This document shows positions 1 through 11,554 of a stretch of DNA of 64,000 nucleotides, piece after piece; within the stretch, counting starts at the first letter, position 1, and every line of letters begins with the position of its first letter. The stretch is from Plumapathes pennacea (taxonomy: Eukaryota > Cnidaria > Anthozoa > Antipatharia > Myriopathidae), in contig OZ038471.1 of assembly GCA_964036295.1 (NCBI GenBank), forward strand, positions 12,604,184-12,668,183, in the 5' to 3' direction. Under the pieces are notes generated by a model. That model was not told the DNA's origin. It made no database searches and was given only the letters and a program-made list of their open reading frames with translations. A program made the position numbers and the translations under genes.

Positions 1-697
1 AAAATCGAACACGAGACCAGCTTCTTCGTCAGAAAATCAACTGAATTTACCGCAACATAACTAATCTTCCGTTCCACAAAATGTCATACCACACAACACA
101 GTTCGGTTATCAGGCCATAGTGTTTCCAGCCAGATCAATATTTCTGAGAGCAGTTTAAGAATCCCTGTCAATCTCGAAACGAGTTCTTGTCGGCATTCAA
201 CACGACAGCCGTTGGATTTGCCTCGGCGTGTAATTCCAGTCCAAGATCTATGGCATCGACAATAATTACCTCTATCGAGAAACGGCAATGCGAACTGTAC
301 CACCCACTGGTCACAGGATAAAGTCCTTTTCATACTTCATAAACGAGGAGAAGGCGAGAACTGGCTGTTTGTTGATTCATGGCACTCGACGAAAATGAAA
401 ATGTTGACACATCTCGTTCGTCCAATTTGTTCTGTTTATGACCACATTATGTGATGTAGTATCTCAGATCTCCCCGCAAACTTTGCTTAAAGTACCTCTT
501 TCAGCTTCAATGTTACTCGGCTCAGAAAACAACGACTAGAAGTACTGCAAGTACAAAATCCGCGCTTGCTTACACTGCACACGGCACTAAACTTGATTGA
601 CATATCGCGCGCGGAAAACATGTCACTTTGGTCACACAACGTACCGCGATTTAAAAATAATTTACATCTTTTACTAAGGGAGTTGTATAATAAATAA
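1..697. other. 5' part of window, intron 3 of gene A; no gene recognised
   Basis: This should be intron between coding exons 3 and 4 of gene A. Short open frames on the - strand (61-333, 487-789) match no family I recognise. The sequence does not align with the short intron 3 of B or C, so it is probably inserted repetitive DNA. Confidence 0.5.
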
Positions 698-837
698 CTT
701 ATTAGACACTTAGGCGTGTAGTACGGCTGTATATTTTTACTCGTCGTTTGTATTTTGGCTCGCCGAAGCGGCTCGCCAAAATACTGCACGACTCGTAAAA
801 ATATACAGCCGTACTACACGCCTAAGTGTCTAATAAG
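698..837. repeat. Foldback (palindromic) MITE-like element
   Basis: Near-perfect inverted repeat of about 140 bp: the arm beginning CTTATTAGACACTTAGGCG at 698 is mirrored by the arm ending at 837, with an inner stem GTATTTTGGC/GCCAAAATAC. It ends 25 bp before exon 4 of gene A, close to the branch-point region. Confidence 0.85.
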
Positions 838-862
838 ATATATTTATGCTTTTTTATTGAAG

Positions 863-3800
863 ATTGAGGTTCGAAGTAGTGAAATGGATCGAATTCTAGT
901 GAGTACACAAACTCAGTTGAACGGACTGTATCCACCCAAAGGGAGGCAGGTGGGTTATGAATTACACTGGAAAATTCTATCCTCTTACATACTGTGTAAA
1001 TAACGCAAACAGGTTATGTAAATCATAGTTTACATATAATTTACGCTACGTGTAAACACATTTACTTGTAAAACGTGTAAAACGTGTTTTACACATATTT
1101 TATATTTTCTACAGTTATAAAATGTGTGTAAATAGAGAATAATACGTGGGAGCGCAGAGATATGGAATTTATCTTCGAGTGTTCATCTCGATATCTCACG
1201 AGTGAGCGAAGCGAACGAGTGAGATATCAAGATGAACACGAGAAGATAAATTTCATATCTCTAAGCGTCCATGTATTAATACATCTTATTCGATGGTTTA
1301 GCGCGTAATACGGGCCGGTATTTTACGAGTTGCACGTATTTTTCCGAGCCCCGCCGCGGGGCGAGGAAAAATGCGAGTAACGAGTAAAATGCCGGTCCGT
1401 ATTACGCGCTAAACCATCGAATGAGGGATTTATTATATGACTGTGACGTAGTTTTACCTTTATATAAAATATATTTCAGCAAACATAAAACAGAGACTTC
1501 GAGCAAAACTGTTTTCATTCAATCCCAGGCAAAATGTGCGCACACTGATCATTTCACAAAGATTCACTTACAGCTTCCAATCCGGTCATCGATTTAAAAA
1601 TCTTGACAGAGAAAATTAAAGAAGTTATGCCACCAAATGATCGAAGTTCAATTCAGATTAAATGTGCTGAGATATTAATGCGCTGGAAACGAAAATGCTT
1701 GCTTCGACAGAATAAATATTCAGCGAACAAACGTGCTTCGAGCGGTTGAAATCGATCACTTCGCTTAAACTTTTAACCATTTTTGTTCTTCAGTAGCAAG
1801 CAGCTTTGTACTCAAAACAGGGTTTTTATTTTCTCGGAGTAGCTAAGGAATAAACACAAGAACAGAGCCAGCGAATGTGTACGTTGAAGAATCTGAAACT
1901 TTCATAACACAACTAGGATTTTTACCGCCGACACGTTGCATGTCAAGATTATTAACAACTCACCGATTTCCTGCCTGGTTGTAGAAAGTTTAAGACCCCT
2001 TCCAGCAAAGGAACCACACAAAACAGTGTTCGTACACGGCGAAAATCATTTTGTAGTGTTTACAGTGACGGCATCGTGCAGAAAACTTTACGGAGTCAGA
2101 ACTGCCGTTTGTCCATGGCGATTGTTCGCTTTCCACCAACTGAACTGTGCTTTCTCTTCCTTGACAAATTATGCAGTAACAGTTTCTTTCGATGGAAGAG
2201 TCTTGTATCTGAAAAGTCATAGACTTTCGTTGCACCGTTTTACCTTGCACTCAGAAAAATCTTTCATTCATTTGTGATACGCGCGCGTCTAAGCCGGTCA
2301 AACCGGTTTTCTACAGTGTAATACGGATTTGAAGTGTGTAATACGCTCCCGTACCGGCACTCTTTTGCGACCTTATATGGTAAAACTACGTCACAGTCAT
2401 ATAATAATTCTGTTTATTTCATAAACAATAAATACCATGCATGAATGGCAATCAATTTTATTGCGCGATACAACAACATTAAAACCTGAAAACAGGCAAA
2501 CATTTACAGGAACTCAGGCCGCAGGCGAATTAAAATGTAAAAAACGTAGAGTTGTTGGCTCATACTCATCACCGTTCTTTTTTCTAACAGCTAAAATAAA
2601 TCTGCTGAGATGCGAATCCAGTTCTTGAGGGGATAATTCTTCAATCGGACGACGTTCATTCTCTTTCGCGATGAATGACTTTACAAGCGCTACGTCAAGT
2701 TCTGTCTTTTTCTTTGCATTGGTGTTTTCTTCCTCTTGAATAAAATTGTTTACATCCTTATAAGCGGTATCCATCAAACATTTGTTTACGGCTATTCTCA
2801 AAGGTTCCGCGGTGAACGCGAGCCAAAATCGTTCCGAAAATCCAGTTTATCCGTGTATATTCCACAGAGCCAAATGGTGTTAAGTTTGGATGGGATGCAG
2901 TTAACTTTTACACACAAGTAACGAACAATTCACTGGCCACATCTCGAGTTGTTTAGCGAAGTCAATTACGTCATCACAAACCACGTGATAATATGAACCA
3001 ATCATCGTGTGCCCATTCTTGACCGACAAAAAGGAAAAAAATAAATAAAAATAAAAAATTGCGTTTTTAAGCTCGCGCCGGGCCCCACTCCCCCGCGAGT
3101 AATTATTATATTTTACATTTGATGTAAAACAGTTGTCAAGAATGTGTGTAAATACTTCTTTATTCTTTTACATACTACAGTACGTAAATAGAACATGAAA
3201 GTTGTGTAAATCATTATTTACATGCAGGTCACTGTGTAAACACAGTTACACATAATGTAATTTATAATTTGGCGAACAAAAAGTTATGGAAATCATAAAT
3301 ATGGAAATCAGTTCACGCTGTGTGTAAACACATACATACGTAGCGTAAATTATAATTTACACATTGTAGAGGGGTTTCCAGGCCTCATAAAAGGTATCCA
3401 ATATGGCTGCCACATGTGAGTGAAAGAAACGCGTTAAAAGTTTCGGCATTTGCATCGACGAAGCGTTCTGATAGACGTCGGAAATGAGTTCGAAAAGGTA
3501 ATGTGACGGGCTTAAATCCTGTTGGACATGTCCTGTGGCCGAGTGTTCGAAATCGTGTTCAAGTATCGATAATATAGTCTCACAAGTGGCGAGCAGGGAG
3601 CAAATCTCAGCGAAAGGGAAGTTGAAAGACCGCTAAAACTCATTCCAAGAAATTACTATAGGTACAAACAGACTGGATTTCCAGTTCCTTTATGATGCAA
3701 GGTAACGTGTTCCGATCCGTGGTTTATGTTTGAACCGCGGTGACGGTATTTTAATATGCGATTGTAAACAGTAATGAAGGTGCAGGAATGATATTTTGAA

Positions 3801-6800
3801 TTTTCGCTATTTAGCCAAATCGAAATGTCGAGAATTTGTGAACAGTGTTTATCGTCTAACATAAAATAGCTTTTTCTTGGTTTGTATTTCAACATTTTTT
3901 TGGTTTAGTCATGTCAACATGACGTTTCCCAACTGAAAAATACCTGAATAAATTATAAAATGCAAAAACACTTACTCGTATTTTACGGTGGTCCCGCTAG
4001 CTTACATAGACTTCACACAATATGTAAAACCTGTTTTGGGGGAATTTACACGCATGTAAGTATTAATTTACAACCATGAAGTGCGGATATTTACATGCAT
4101 TTTACACAGTATGAAAACCCTGTTTTGGGGAAATTTACATCACATGTAAAAATATAATTCACGACTATGAACGGTTATTTACATGAAATTTACACAGTGT
4201 GTAAAATCTGTTTTAGGGGGGAATTTATATGACATGTAAATTATGATTTACAAGCAAAAAGGGGTTGTTTACAGACTTTTTACACAGTGTGTAAGTGCGG
4301 ATGGAATTAACTGTGGTATTTTTGCATTTTACATGTAATCTACACACAGTTTACACACAGTTTACAGAAAAATGTGTAAATTTCGTCTTAAACTTGTAGA
4401 CAGCGTGTAAATTTCATTTTACAAGCAAGAAATGGGTTATTTACAGACATTTTACACAATATGTAAGAGGATAGAATTTTCCAGTGTTAATAGGTACGAG
4501 TTTGTGTAAAGTATAATCTTAATAGCCACTGTAAACATACAAACGTATAAGGAACGTACATTCAATGCTGAAACTATAGCTGGATTTTACAACCGTTGAT
4601 TTATCGTTTGTGCAAAAAAAAATACTAAAGAGAGGGATAGGGGTACACTCATTCGAGGATTTACGATATTTACATATGTATTCATTTAATTTCTTTCTTG
4701 TTCGTGTTCTTCATTATTTTAATTTTGTTCAGTTATCTTACTCTTTTTCTTTTCTCGCTATTACAGATTTGGCGATCTTATCTAGACTGGCAACCAATCC
4801 CAGCACATGCTGTGCCCGCAGCTCAGGACTATGTAAGAGATCAGATGTGTATAAGAGAGAAAATAGAATCCTGGAAATATAAGTCACGATAGTTGATTTT
4901 TGAAATTTGCAAACTGGGATTTCTAACGCTAAAATAGCCACTTGCATCACAAAGAGCACGTACACTGAATTTTTGAAAGTTTCAATAGTATTGGAAGTAA
5001 TTCAAAAATTGCTACATAAGTAAACTTCTAAGGTTTGAAAATGAAAGGATATTTCTTTGGGAAGTTATCGATATTTTAGATTGGAAGAAAAACATCAAAG
5101 CGAGGCTTTGCGTGCATGACTGCAAACTCCAACACTTAAGTCTATGAATACAGGATCCTGCGTATTGTATTGTATTACTTCTAAGCACTGTCAAAAATTT
5201 TAATGTTTATGTGCTCTTTGATGTAAGTGGCTATACTCTTGTTAAAGGTTCAAGTTTTGCTAATTTTAAAACTCAGATAACGTGAATTGGGTCTATTGAA
5301 CGTTTGACGTTCGTATGAAAAAACCTAGTTCTAATTATAGGCTGATATGTTTGGTTTCACAACAGTTGATCCGTCCACTGGATAAAAGATGTCCTCGCTA
5401 CCGACGCTTGCAAAAGTGGTCTCGAATGCACCCAGAATACCAGAAGATGCTTCAAGAGAGCAAGGTAAAGCAAAGTTAAATTAACAAGCTGCATCTACAT
5501 TTCTGACCACAAACTTGCGATAAATAAAGCCTAAAAACTTGAACACGTTACAAAACAACGTAAGACGGGGTCTTTACATAATAAAAATTAGCAGTGGTCT
5601 GATTTAGGATATAGGCAAAATTAATTTTTACCACAACACACTAGTTTCTCGCTCTCTGATTGGTCGATTAACCGTGGTAAATAAGAGTCCAGACAACGAT
5701 GTGACGCCAGCGTGTCACGTTTTGCAACGAAATACAGCGAAAGTTTCTTGTATATTTCTAAATAGTGTGGTAAAAAACAAATTTCCACTGGTTTGCCGTG
5801 GTGTGGACTCTTATTTACCACGATTTACGCCATCACAAGGTCAAAATTTTTTGTGGACTGACTCGGCGAAGCGCCTCGTGAGTCCACAACATTTTGACCA
5901 TGTGATGACGTAAATCGTGGTAAATAAGAGTCCACACCACGGCAAACCAGTGGAAATTTATTAATTTTCTGCGTTAACTCGTATTTTTATTCGGCTCTTG
6001 GTTTCATTTTCCTTTCTATCATCCTAGCGACCAACATCATACTGATGTAACCGAGATTATTTCGGCGCTTCTTCCCATCTTTCTTGAAAAGAAGATTATG
6101 ACCGTGCAATAATGATGATTCCCCAGCTGGCGGAGTTGCTAAGGATACTTCCAGCTGCAGCGATAAAATAGAATAAGAACATTCTTTAACATTTTCCAAA
6201 GTACTTATTCTTATTTTCATGTCTAACAATGTTTTCCATTACGGTATTATTTTTTTAAGAATTAACAGTGGTACTTCTTTCTTGACAATCTGCAGGACTT
6301 TTTTAGATGGCTGACACCTCTTGCTGGGCAGAAATACAATCTATCAAGTACTATACTGTTTTCAGTATACGATGCCATGCTCGTGGATGTAAGTGGCCTT
6401 ACTTGTAATTGTAAAATAGTCTATATTCATGCGAGAGCAGTCCGATTTTGCAACTACAAGTATAGTTAAAGACATACATTGGATAAAACGAAGACCTCTT
6501 ACCAGGGATATGGCAAAGACTAACATTCAACTTCGGTGAAATATAAGAAAGACTGTTCAAAATAGAGCAAGTTTTAATTTGTCACACTGAGGAGAATAAT
6601 TGCTTTAGTATATACAACAACACAAGTTTAATAGCCAGCGTATGGGCAAAATTTCAAAACCGCAAGGGCGCAAGTACATGGCAACAAATTTCTCACGTTA
6701 CATACTTGAAAGTCCGCCAAAAAAGAAACGCTTCCACGTCGTCTGCACGTCAATCAAACTCCAAAAGAAAGGGGGAGGGGTTATTTTACCAATTGCCATG

Positions 6801-9800
6801 ACATCTACACTTGGATTTTTGGTGAAAACAATTTTATTGCTGAAACCCATTAGTTTCTCAAATAATTTGATTGAAATTGTGAATATTAGTAGGATTTTGA
6901 CACCTTCTTGTGGCCTGGATTTTTTTAGGTGGCGGTGTTGTTTTGATCCCCTTTCTATTATCTATTTAACTACATTTGCCTCTTTTGCTAATGAACTTAT
7001 TGTTAACATTATTTTTACTTTTAGCAACTTCATAATTTGCCCCTTCCGATTTGGGCTACTAAAACAGTACTAGACAAAATGAAGAGGTATGCTGTATTCA
7101 GCTACAACTGGGCATTAAACGGTCATAAAGTACCTAGAATTACAGGAGGTAAGGTTTTTTTATTATACTTTCGGTTTATACTTTCCGTCTGTAACTGAGT
7201 AAACTAAATAGCACATGTATCGACAACTGTTTATATATTTATAAGCCTGACAAAGTTAAACATCAATCTCTTAAACTGTTTGAATTACTGTTATCTACAG
7301 CACAAGAAAGCAAATAGAAAACAAACAACGAAATACGAAATACGAAATAGAAATACATCAATTTGTCAAATTCTTCCTGCCCTTAAAACATTGAGGAACG
7401 ATAACACTTTGTACCGTAGACCATCATTAATCATATTTATGTCATTGTTTTAAAAAAGATGTCAATTTTTAATATTCACGTGATCTAATCAACCTTATGT
7501 TAGTGCAATTTAACTGAGACCAGAAAGCAATAAGCCAAAGTTTGAGGTCTGTAAGATTGAAATTCTAGCACTAAATTGCTACTCGTCATCATCAAGCAAA
7601 CTCTCTTAAATTCCACGATTTATAAATGCTCCAGTTTCTTAAAGACAAGTTATAAAGCTAGAAAGACACAGTCCACTAATTTCAACATGGTCTTTTAATT
7701 CTTCGAAAACAACAAATTATACTAGTTGTATATAATTTTTGAGGCAGCTGTACCACGCTACCGAAAGGTGCGAAATGCTTCTCTTCTATCTAAGTCTATG
7801 CGACTATAGATCTAAGAATCTAATATAGCAGCATTTTCTTAAACACATCTGTTGGTTGTTAGGGCCGATGATTGGCGAAACAGTGAAGCACATGAAGAGC
7901 TACAGAGAAGACTTGAGCAAAGTGAAAAAGTTATACATTTACTCGGGGGTAGGTTGGAGTTCAACAGAGAAGCTTGATGTGGGGTGGGTTAGGTTTAAAG
8001 TAATAGACATCCATGCTCCTATCACCCATTCAGATTGTGTTTTGTGCTAAAAAGTTATATTTTAGCCGTCAAATTTTAACACTGTCTTTAAAGAGCCTCC
8101 CTCAACCAGTGTGCATTGCGCGCGTCTGTTTTTGTTTATATCAAAAGTTGTGGCCCAAACAATTTCAGTGCGCCATTATGAATATTTAATTTGCGCATTT
8201 TGAATGATACTTTTATGTCGAAACACGTGAAAACAATTTTAGAAAAGACATTGAAAACCTTGATTAATTTGAAAGATAAATTGTGAACCACTGCACACGC
8301 TGAGTCAAGAAACTGGGCACAAACCAGCTCTGACCTTTGAAGGCCGCGATATATATTTTAGGCAATCGACAACAGCGCCTGGTTGCTAGCTCCAACATCT
8401 GAAATAGCGCTTGATGAAATTAGAGTCCAGCGAACCTCCTGTGAGTTTTTTCTTTCCATCCCGTGGCTTCCTTCCTTCCCTTTGGTGTATGTTCTCGCCT
8501 CTTGGTGGCCTGCCTCTCCGCGGCTGTTTGGCCGCCGGTTGATCGGTTAACATTATTTGTAGAAAAACTCGGTACAAAACACAAAACGAATCACCAAAAA
8601 AAGGGAAGAGAGATTATAGAACTATTTAGTTGAAACGACTCATTAGCTTGATGATTGATTGATCGATTGATTGATGGAAGAGTTTCAATCGGATTGTCAT
8701 CAAACACTTGAATAACTGAATTACCATGAAGTCGAAAATTAAATTGGAGCGCGTGAAGGATCATGGTTAAGGGAGGCTTTTTAAAAATTCTTCCAACCCC
8801 AACAATTACCATCCGATACTTTGATAATAAACCATCAGCATTTTTTATATTCCTTGATATCAAAGCCGTCCTTCAAAAGCCAACGTTCTTTATCAGTGAT
8901 GTTACTGTTGTCTACAATTTCCCATGCAAACATTCTGACACTGAAAATATTTGCTAGAAACTACTCTGTTTTATTTTAGCACAGTGAAACTGTCGCCGCT
9001 CCGATGATTGCACTTGGTGTATATGATTATATCGTCACGCCCTATTGCTCTGCTTTCTTGATTGAACTCTATGGAAGTGATTACGGGTAAGCTATCCAAA
9101 GGTTTGTGGAAGGAAATATCCTGAAACGCTCTTCAGAATTAGGTAGCCCGACAGAGCCTGTCGTAGAATTAATCTTTATTTACTCCAAGTATAACAGTAA
9201 TTTACAGGTAATTTCTTCTATATATCTTTTATGGAGCAGGAACTCTCAATAAACCCTATTGGGTTTTGCGAAGAGAGTCTGTTACAATGTTTGCTGTTCT
9301 AGTTAATAGTTCTTATATGGCTTACATATAGGTATAGAATCAATACTAGCTTATCAGTTGACATTAATTTGCCAATGTTTTTTCGATAGTTGTAGGAGTG
9401 GTCATTTAAAACGTTTTTCTATTTTTCCCCAGAAGACATAAAGTGATTTGGAATTTTTGACATCTGTTGTAAGGTTGTTCCAAACTTGAAATCTATTGCG
9501 AGTTAGTATATCGTTAAACAAATAAATAAACTGTAAATGAAAAGTTCAATTTTGACTGATTTCAAGCTATCTTCCGGGAGCCATTGCGGGTGTTTGTTTT
9601 TGTTTTAAAAAGTCACCATTGTTTTTAATGCATGTATTCTGGACAGAAACCTGACAAGAAACTAATTCTTTATTGAGATCAAAGAATGACTGAGCCGGAA
9701 ATTGGGTGGGTTATTTGGCTTTAGAATGTTTGTTAGGTTGCTCAACTCACCTGTTTATTAAAAGAAAAGGAATTACGAACTTTGCGAAACGCAACACCAG

Positions 9801-11554
9801 AACTTTTCGAATGCAAAATAGAAACATTCATGAGAGTGGCTTTTCCGCGTTTCTCGGAAACTTCTATTATCAATTAACGCGAGCTTACAGGTGCTTTGAT
9901 TATATTTGCAACACTACTGGCATCTTTTGCAGGTGACTGTGGGGTTATTCGCGCATTACTAGGCGATATTTTCACGTTACGTTAGGTTAACTGTATAATA
10001 AGGAGCATTACAACCCTTATTTTTCTTCGCGACCGCCAAATGGTGAAACTGAGTAATTTGTTTTCGTCAAACTTGATAAAGCAGAATTCTCAATGGCGTT
10101 CCTCTTATGTTTTTAGGAGAGACCTTAGCGTCAGAATGTACTATCGCTTTGGAAAAGACAGGCACCTTCGTCACATCAGACTGCCAGGATGTACTTTTGA
10201 CTGTCCTCTGGATGAATTCATAAGGTATGTAAGATTCCGAGACGGCTCAACTTCCAAACCAATTCGTGCTTACATTTCACACTATCAGTTTGAGAAACAG
10301 TATCATATAATATCATAGGCCAAAGATTCTCTTCAATGTCTCTGCAAATACGGAGTCTATAGTGATTGTTTGCATCACTGGCTAAACAGCCGTTAAGTTT
10401 CCCAGTGATGCCCCTGCTTACATACATAATTATAGTAAGCTGCATTAGTGCTTACGACCCTTTTCCATATTTCCAAGCTTTATAGGGCAATCTAAACTAA
10501 TATCATTTATTGTATTCTGGAATATTTTCGCTAAAATGATCAGGCATTTCGTTCATTTCTAGAAAAACCTTTCCATAGTTTTATAAACTTTCCTTGTTTC
10601 TTGCGGAATAAGAAAGGGCTCTTTAAGTCATAACTTTTGTACAGCGAATTTCGGTTGAGAAAAAACACAATCTGCCACAATTTAAAAATGCTTTATTTCT
10701 CTCAAGCACTTTAACAAATGTGTATATGATCACAACATTCAAACTCCGGGATTCAAAAATATTGAAGAAACTACAATATTTTGTATCTCAACCGTCGGCA
10801 CAAAAAATTTTGTGAATCAAAAGTTTATCATTTTCTCAACAGAAAGATATTAGCTCCTTCACTCAAGTCTTCAAATATGTTGAAATGAAACGGCGTTCAC
10901 ACTCTTAAAATGCCATACTTACAGTTTCAGTAAGCTTGTATGAACTCCGCTTGTGACACCGTGACAACAAATAATCAGTCTGCTCGTAGCTCCGCAAACG
11001 GTTCATTGAGACTGTTCTCGTCACTCTTTGACTGAAGTTTGCTGTGCCTTCTACGTTGCTCTAAGTGTTTAGCACGTAGTGCAAGATGTGAATCAATTCT
11101 CAGAATACGGTGCTTGAGTAGCTTTGAGTCGCCGTTCGTGATGCCACAAACCAAGTCAACAAATCTTCATCTCCAACCGTTTTCTCGGCTTCCAAATCAA
11201 TTTCCGCAGTGGTATTTTCTTTCTTACATATTCTTGTTCTACTGCTTTGCCTTCAGCCAAACGTAGCCGACATATTCACTGAAAGCAAAGAACTGCACAA
11301 CCTCGTGATTCATGTGTTCAATCTGCTGGCACACGGGCGTTACAGGAAAATAATGACCGGCACATACACCAATCAGAGCGCGCGATTTCACTGCAAGCAA
11401 CTCCAGCCATATAATAAAAGGTCCTATTGCGCTAAGAGAGCAAACCCGTAAAGTCATAAATGCTGATATAGCAATACTAAACTCTATAATATATGATCAT
11501 TACAGAGAAACAGCCGCAGTTATCCCCCAGGACATAGAAGCGGAATGTCGATAA
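863..11554 (+). CDS. Histidine acid phosphatase, gene A (3' part, coding exons 4-12)
   Basis: Secreted or lysosomal-type histidine acid phosphatase that hydrolyses phosphomonoesters through a phospho-histidine intermediate. Coding exons: 863-949, 4767-4832, 5366-5464, 6296-6388, 7025-7148, 7863-7948, 8980-9086, 10117-10224 and 11506-11554 (TAA). They join in frame to 272 residues with GT-AG introns and no stop. Family landmarks are VEVRSS..DR-type substrate-binding Arg (here IEVRSSEMDR), WQPIP, NLPLPIWA, a YSGH segment and the Cys-rich LPGCTFDCPL; the protein ends soon after VIPQDIEAEC with no C-terminal membrane segment. The exons for the signal peptide, the RHGDR motif and GMRQSYELG are not in the window and should lie upstream of base 1. 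After the catalytic His the sequence is Ser-Glu instead of the usual Asp. Exon 11 is 3 bp longer than in B and C. Intron 4 carries a 3.5-kb transposon. A is more diverged from B and C than they are from each other. Confidence 0.9.
1157..1262. repeat. Foldback element nested in the CACTA-like element
   Basis: Inverted repeat with left arm from GAGATATGG at 1157 and right arm ending CATATCTCT at 1262. Arms pair through GAGTGTTCATCTCGATATCTCAC with few mismatches around a short GC-rich loop. Confidence 0.8.
1288..1422. repeat. Foldback element with GC-rich loop
   Basis: Arms ATTCGATGGTTTAGCGCG (1288) and its complement ending at 1422 pair over about 60 bp each; the centre (CCCCGCCGCGGGGCG) is itself palindromic. 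Confidence 0.85.
1430..2407. repeat. TIR element of about 980 bp
   Basis: A perfect 29-bp terminal inverted repeat, TTATTATATGACTGTGACGT onward at 1430-1458, is mirrored at 2379-2407. The interior has no recognisable protein. It lies within the CACTA-like element. Confidence 0.75.
2514..2850 (-). pseudogene. Crypton-type tyrosine recombinase, N-terminal remnant
   Basis: The - strand reads ERFWLAFTAEPLRIAVNK, an acidic linker, then FIAKENERRPIEEL, SPQELDSHLSRFILAVRKKN and EYEPTTLR. The last blocks resemble the SAM-like N-terminal domain shared by Crypton recombinases and the derived DUF3504 proteins (KCTD1, QRICH1 and ZMYM families). The frame is lost after TLRFLHF and the Arg...His-x-x-Arg...Tyr catalytic part was not found, so this is a truncated remnant. 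Assignment is from remembered family pattern only. Confidence 0.55.
4021..4287. repeat. Tandem array, three units of about 89 bp
   Basis: Units start at 4021, 4110 and 4198. Each has CTGTTTT(G/A)GGG followed by AATTTA, an ATGTAA block, a spacer and TTTACACAG at the end. It lies in the subterminal part of the CACTA-like element, and degenerate units continue to about 4480. Confidence 0.75.
4905..5245. repeat. TIR/foldback insertion in A intron 5
   Basis: AATAGCCACTTGCATCAC...GAGCAC at 4934-4959 is mirrored by GTGCTCTTTGATGTAAGTGG at 5210-5234. The segment is absent from the matching introns of B and C. Confidence 0.65.
5620..5965. repeat. Foldback element in A intron 6
   Basis: The core palindrome 5779-5959 (arm AAATTTCCACTGGTTTGCCG) pairs over about 80 bp each side around a GC-rich loop. 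The insertion sits between AAAATTAAT and the GTTAACTCG that are adjacent in B and C. Confidence 0.8.
8091..8782. repeat. TIR element of about 690 bp in A intron 9
   Basis: Ends AGAGCCTCCCTCAACCA and, inverted, TGGTTAAGGGAGGCTTT. Genes B and C have only the target (CTTAAAAGACCCTCTTCC in B) at this point. It includes a GATT-rich tract at 8651-8675 and an antisense 55-codon frame at 8386-8553. Confidence 0.7.
9087..10116. other. Intron 10 of gene A
   Basis: AT-rich intron. The 3' half aligns with intron 10 of B and C. The block at about 9140-9380 is A-specific and unclassified. No RNA gene or coding segment seen. Confidence 0.4.
10430..11455. repeat. Unclassified 1-kb insertion in A intron 11
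   Basis: Intron 11 is 283 bp in B but 1281 bp in A. The extra DNA begins near GTAAGCTGCATTAGTGC and ends before the shared TAATATATGATCATTACAG acceptor region. Short frames on both strands are unrecognised. Confidence 0.5.

Larger units (their letters stand above)
965..4486. mobile_element. CACTA/EnSpm-like non-autonomous transposon, 3.5 kb, in A intron 4
   Basis: Termini are inverted repeats of about 34 bp starting CACTGGAAAATTCTATCC on the left; the right end is its complement, ending in CCAGTG. It is flanked by TTA at 962-964 and 4487-4489. Genes B and C have an uninterrupted GAATTAATGGGTACG at the same intron position, giving a 3-bp target duplication. CACTG termini, a 3-bp duplication and dense subterminal motifs (TTTACAC/GTGTAAA at 990-1140, 3110-3380 and 4010-4480) fit the CACTA superfamily. 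No transposase was recognised. The interior hosts nested foldbacks and a Crypton-like remnant. Confidence 0.85.

Noticed and set aside
1-862. Search for exons 1-3 of gene A
   Set aside because: No RHGDR, GMRQSYELG or signal-peptide exon was found; they must lie upstream of the window or have been lost.
4021-4480. Regular repeats resembling a CRISPR-like array
   Set aside because: Eukaryotic context, 89-bp units with no repeat/spacer distinction, inside a transposon end.
11239-11457. Overlapping frames of 72-80 residues on both strands in A intron 11
   Set aside because: No recognisable family, no codon or splice support; probably part of an unclassified insertion.
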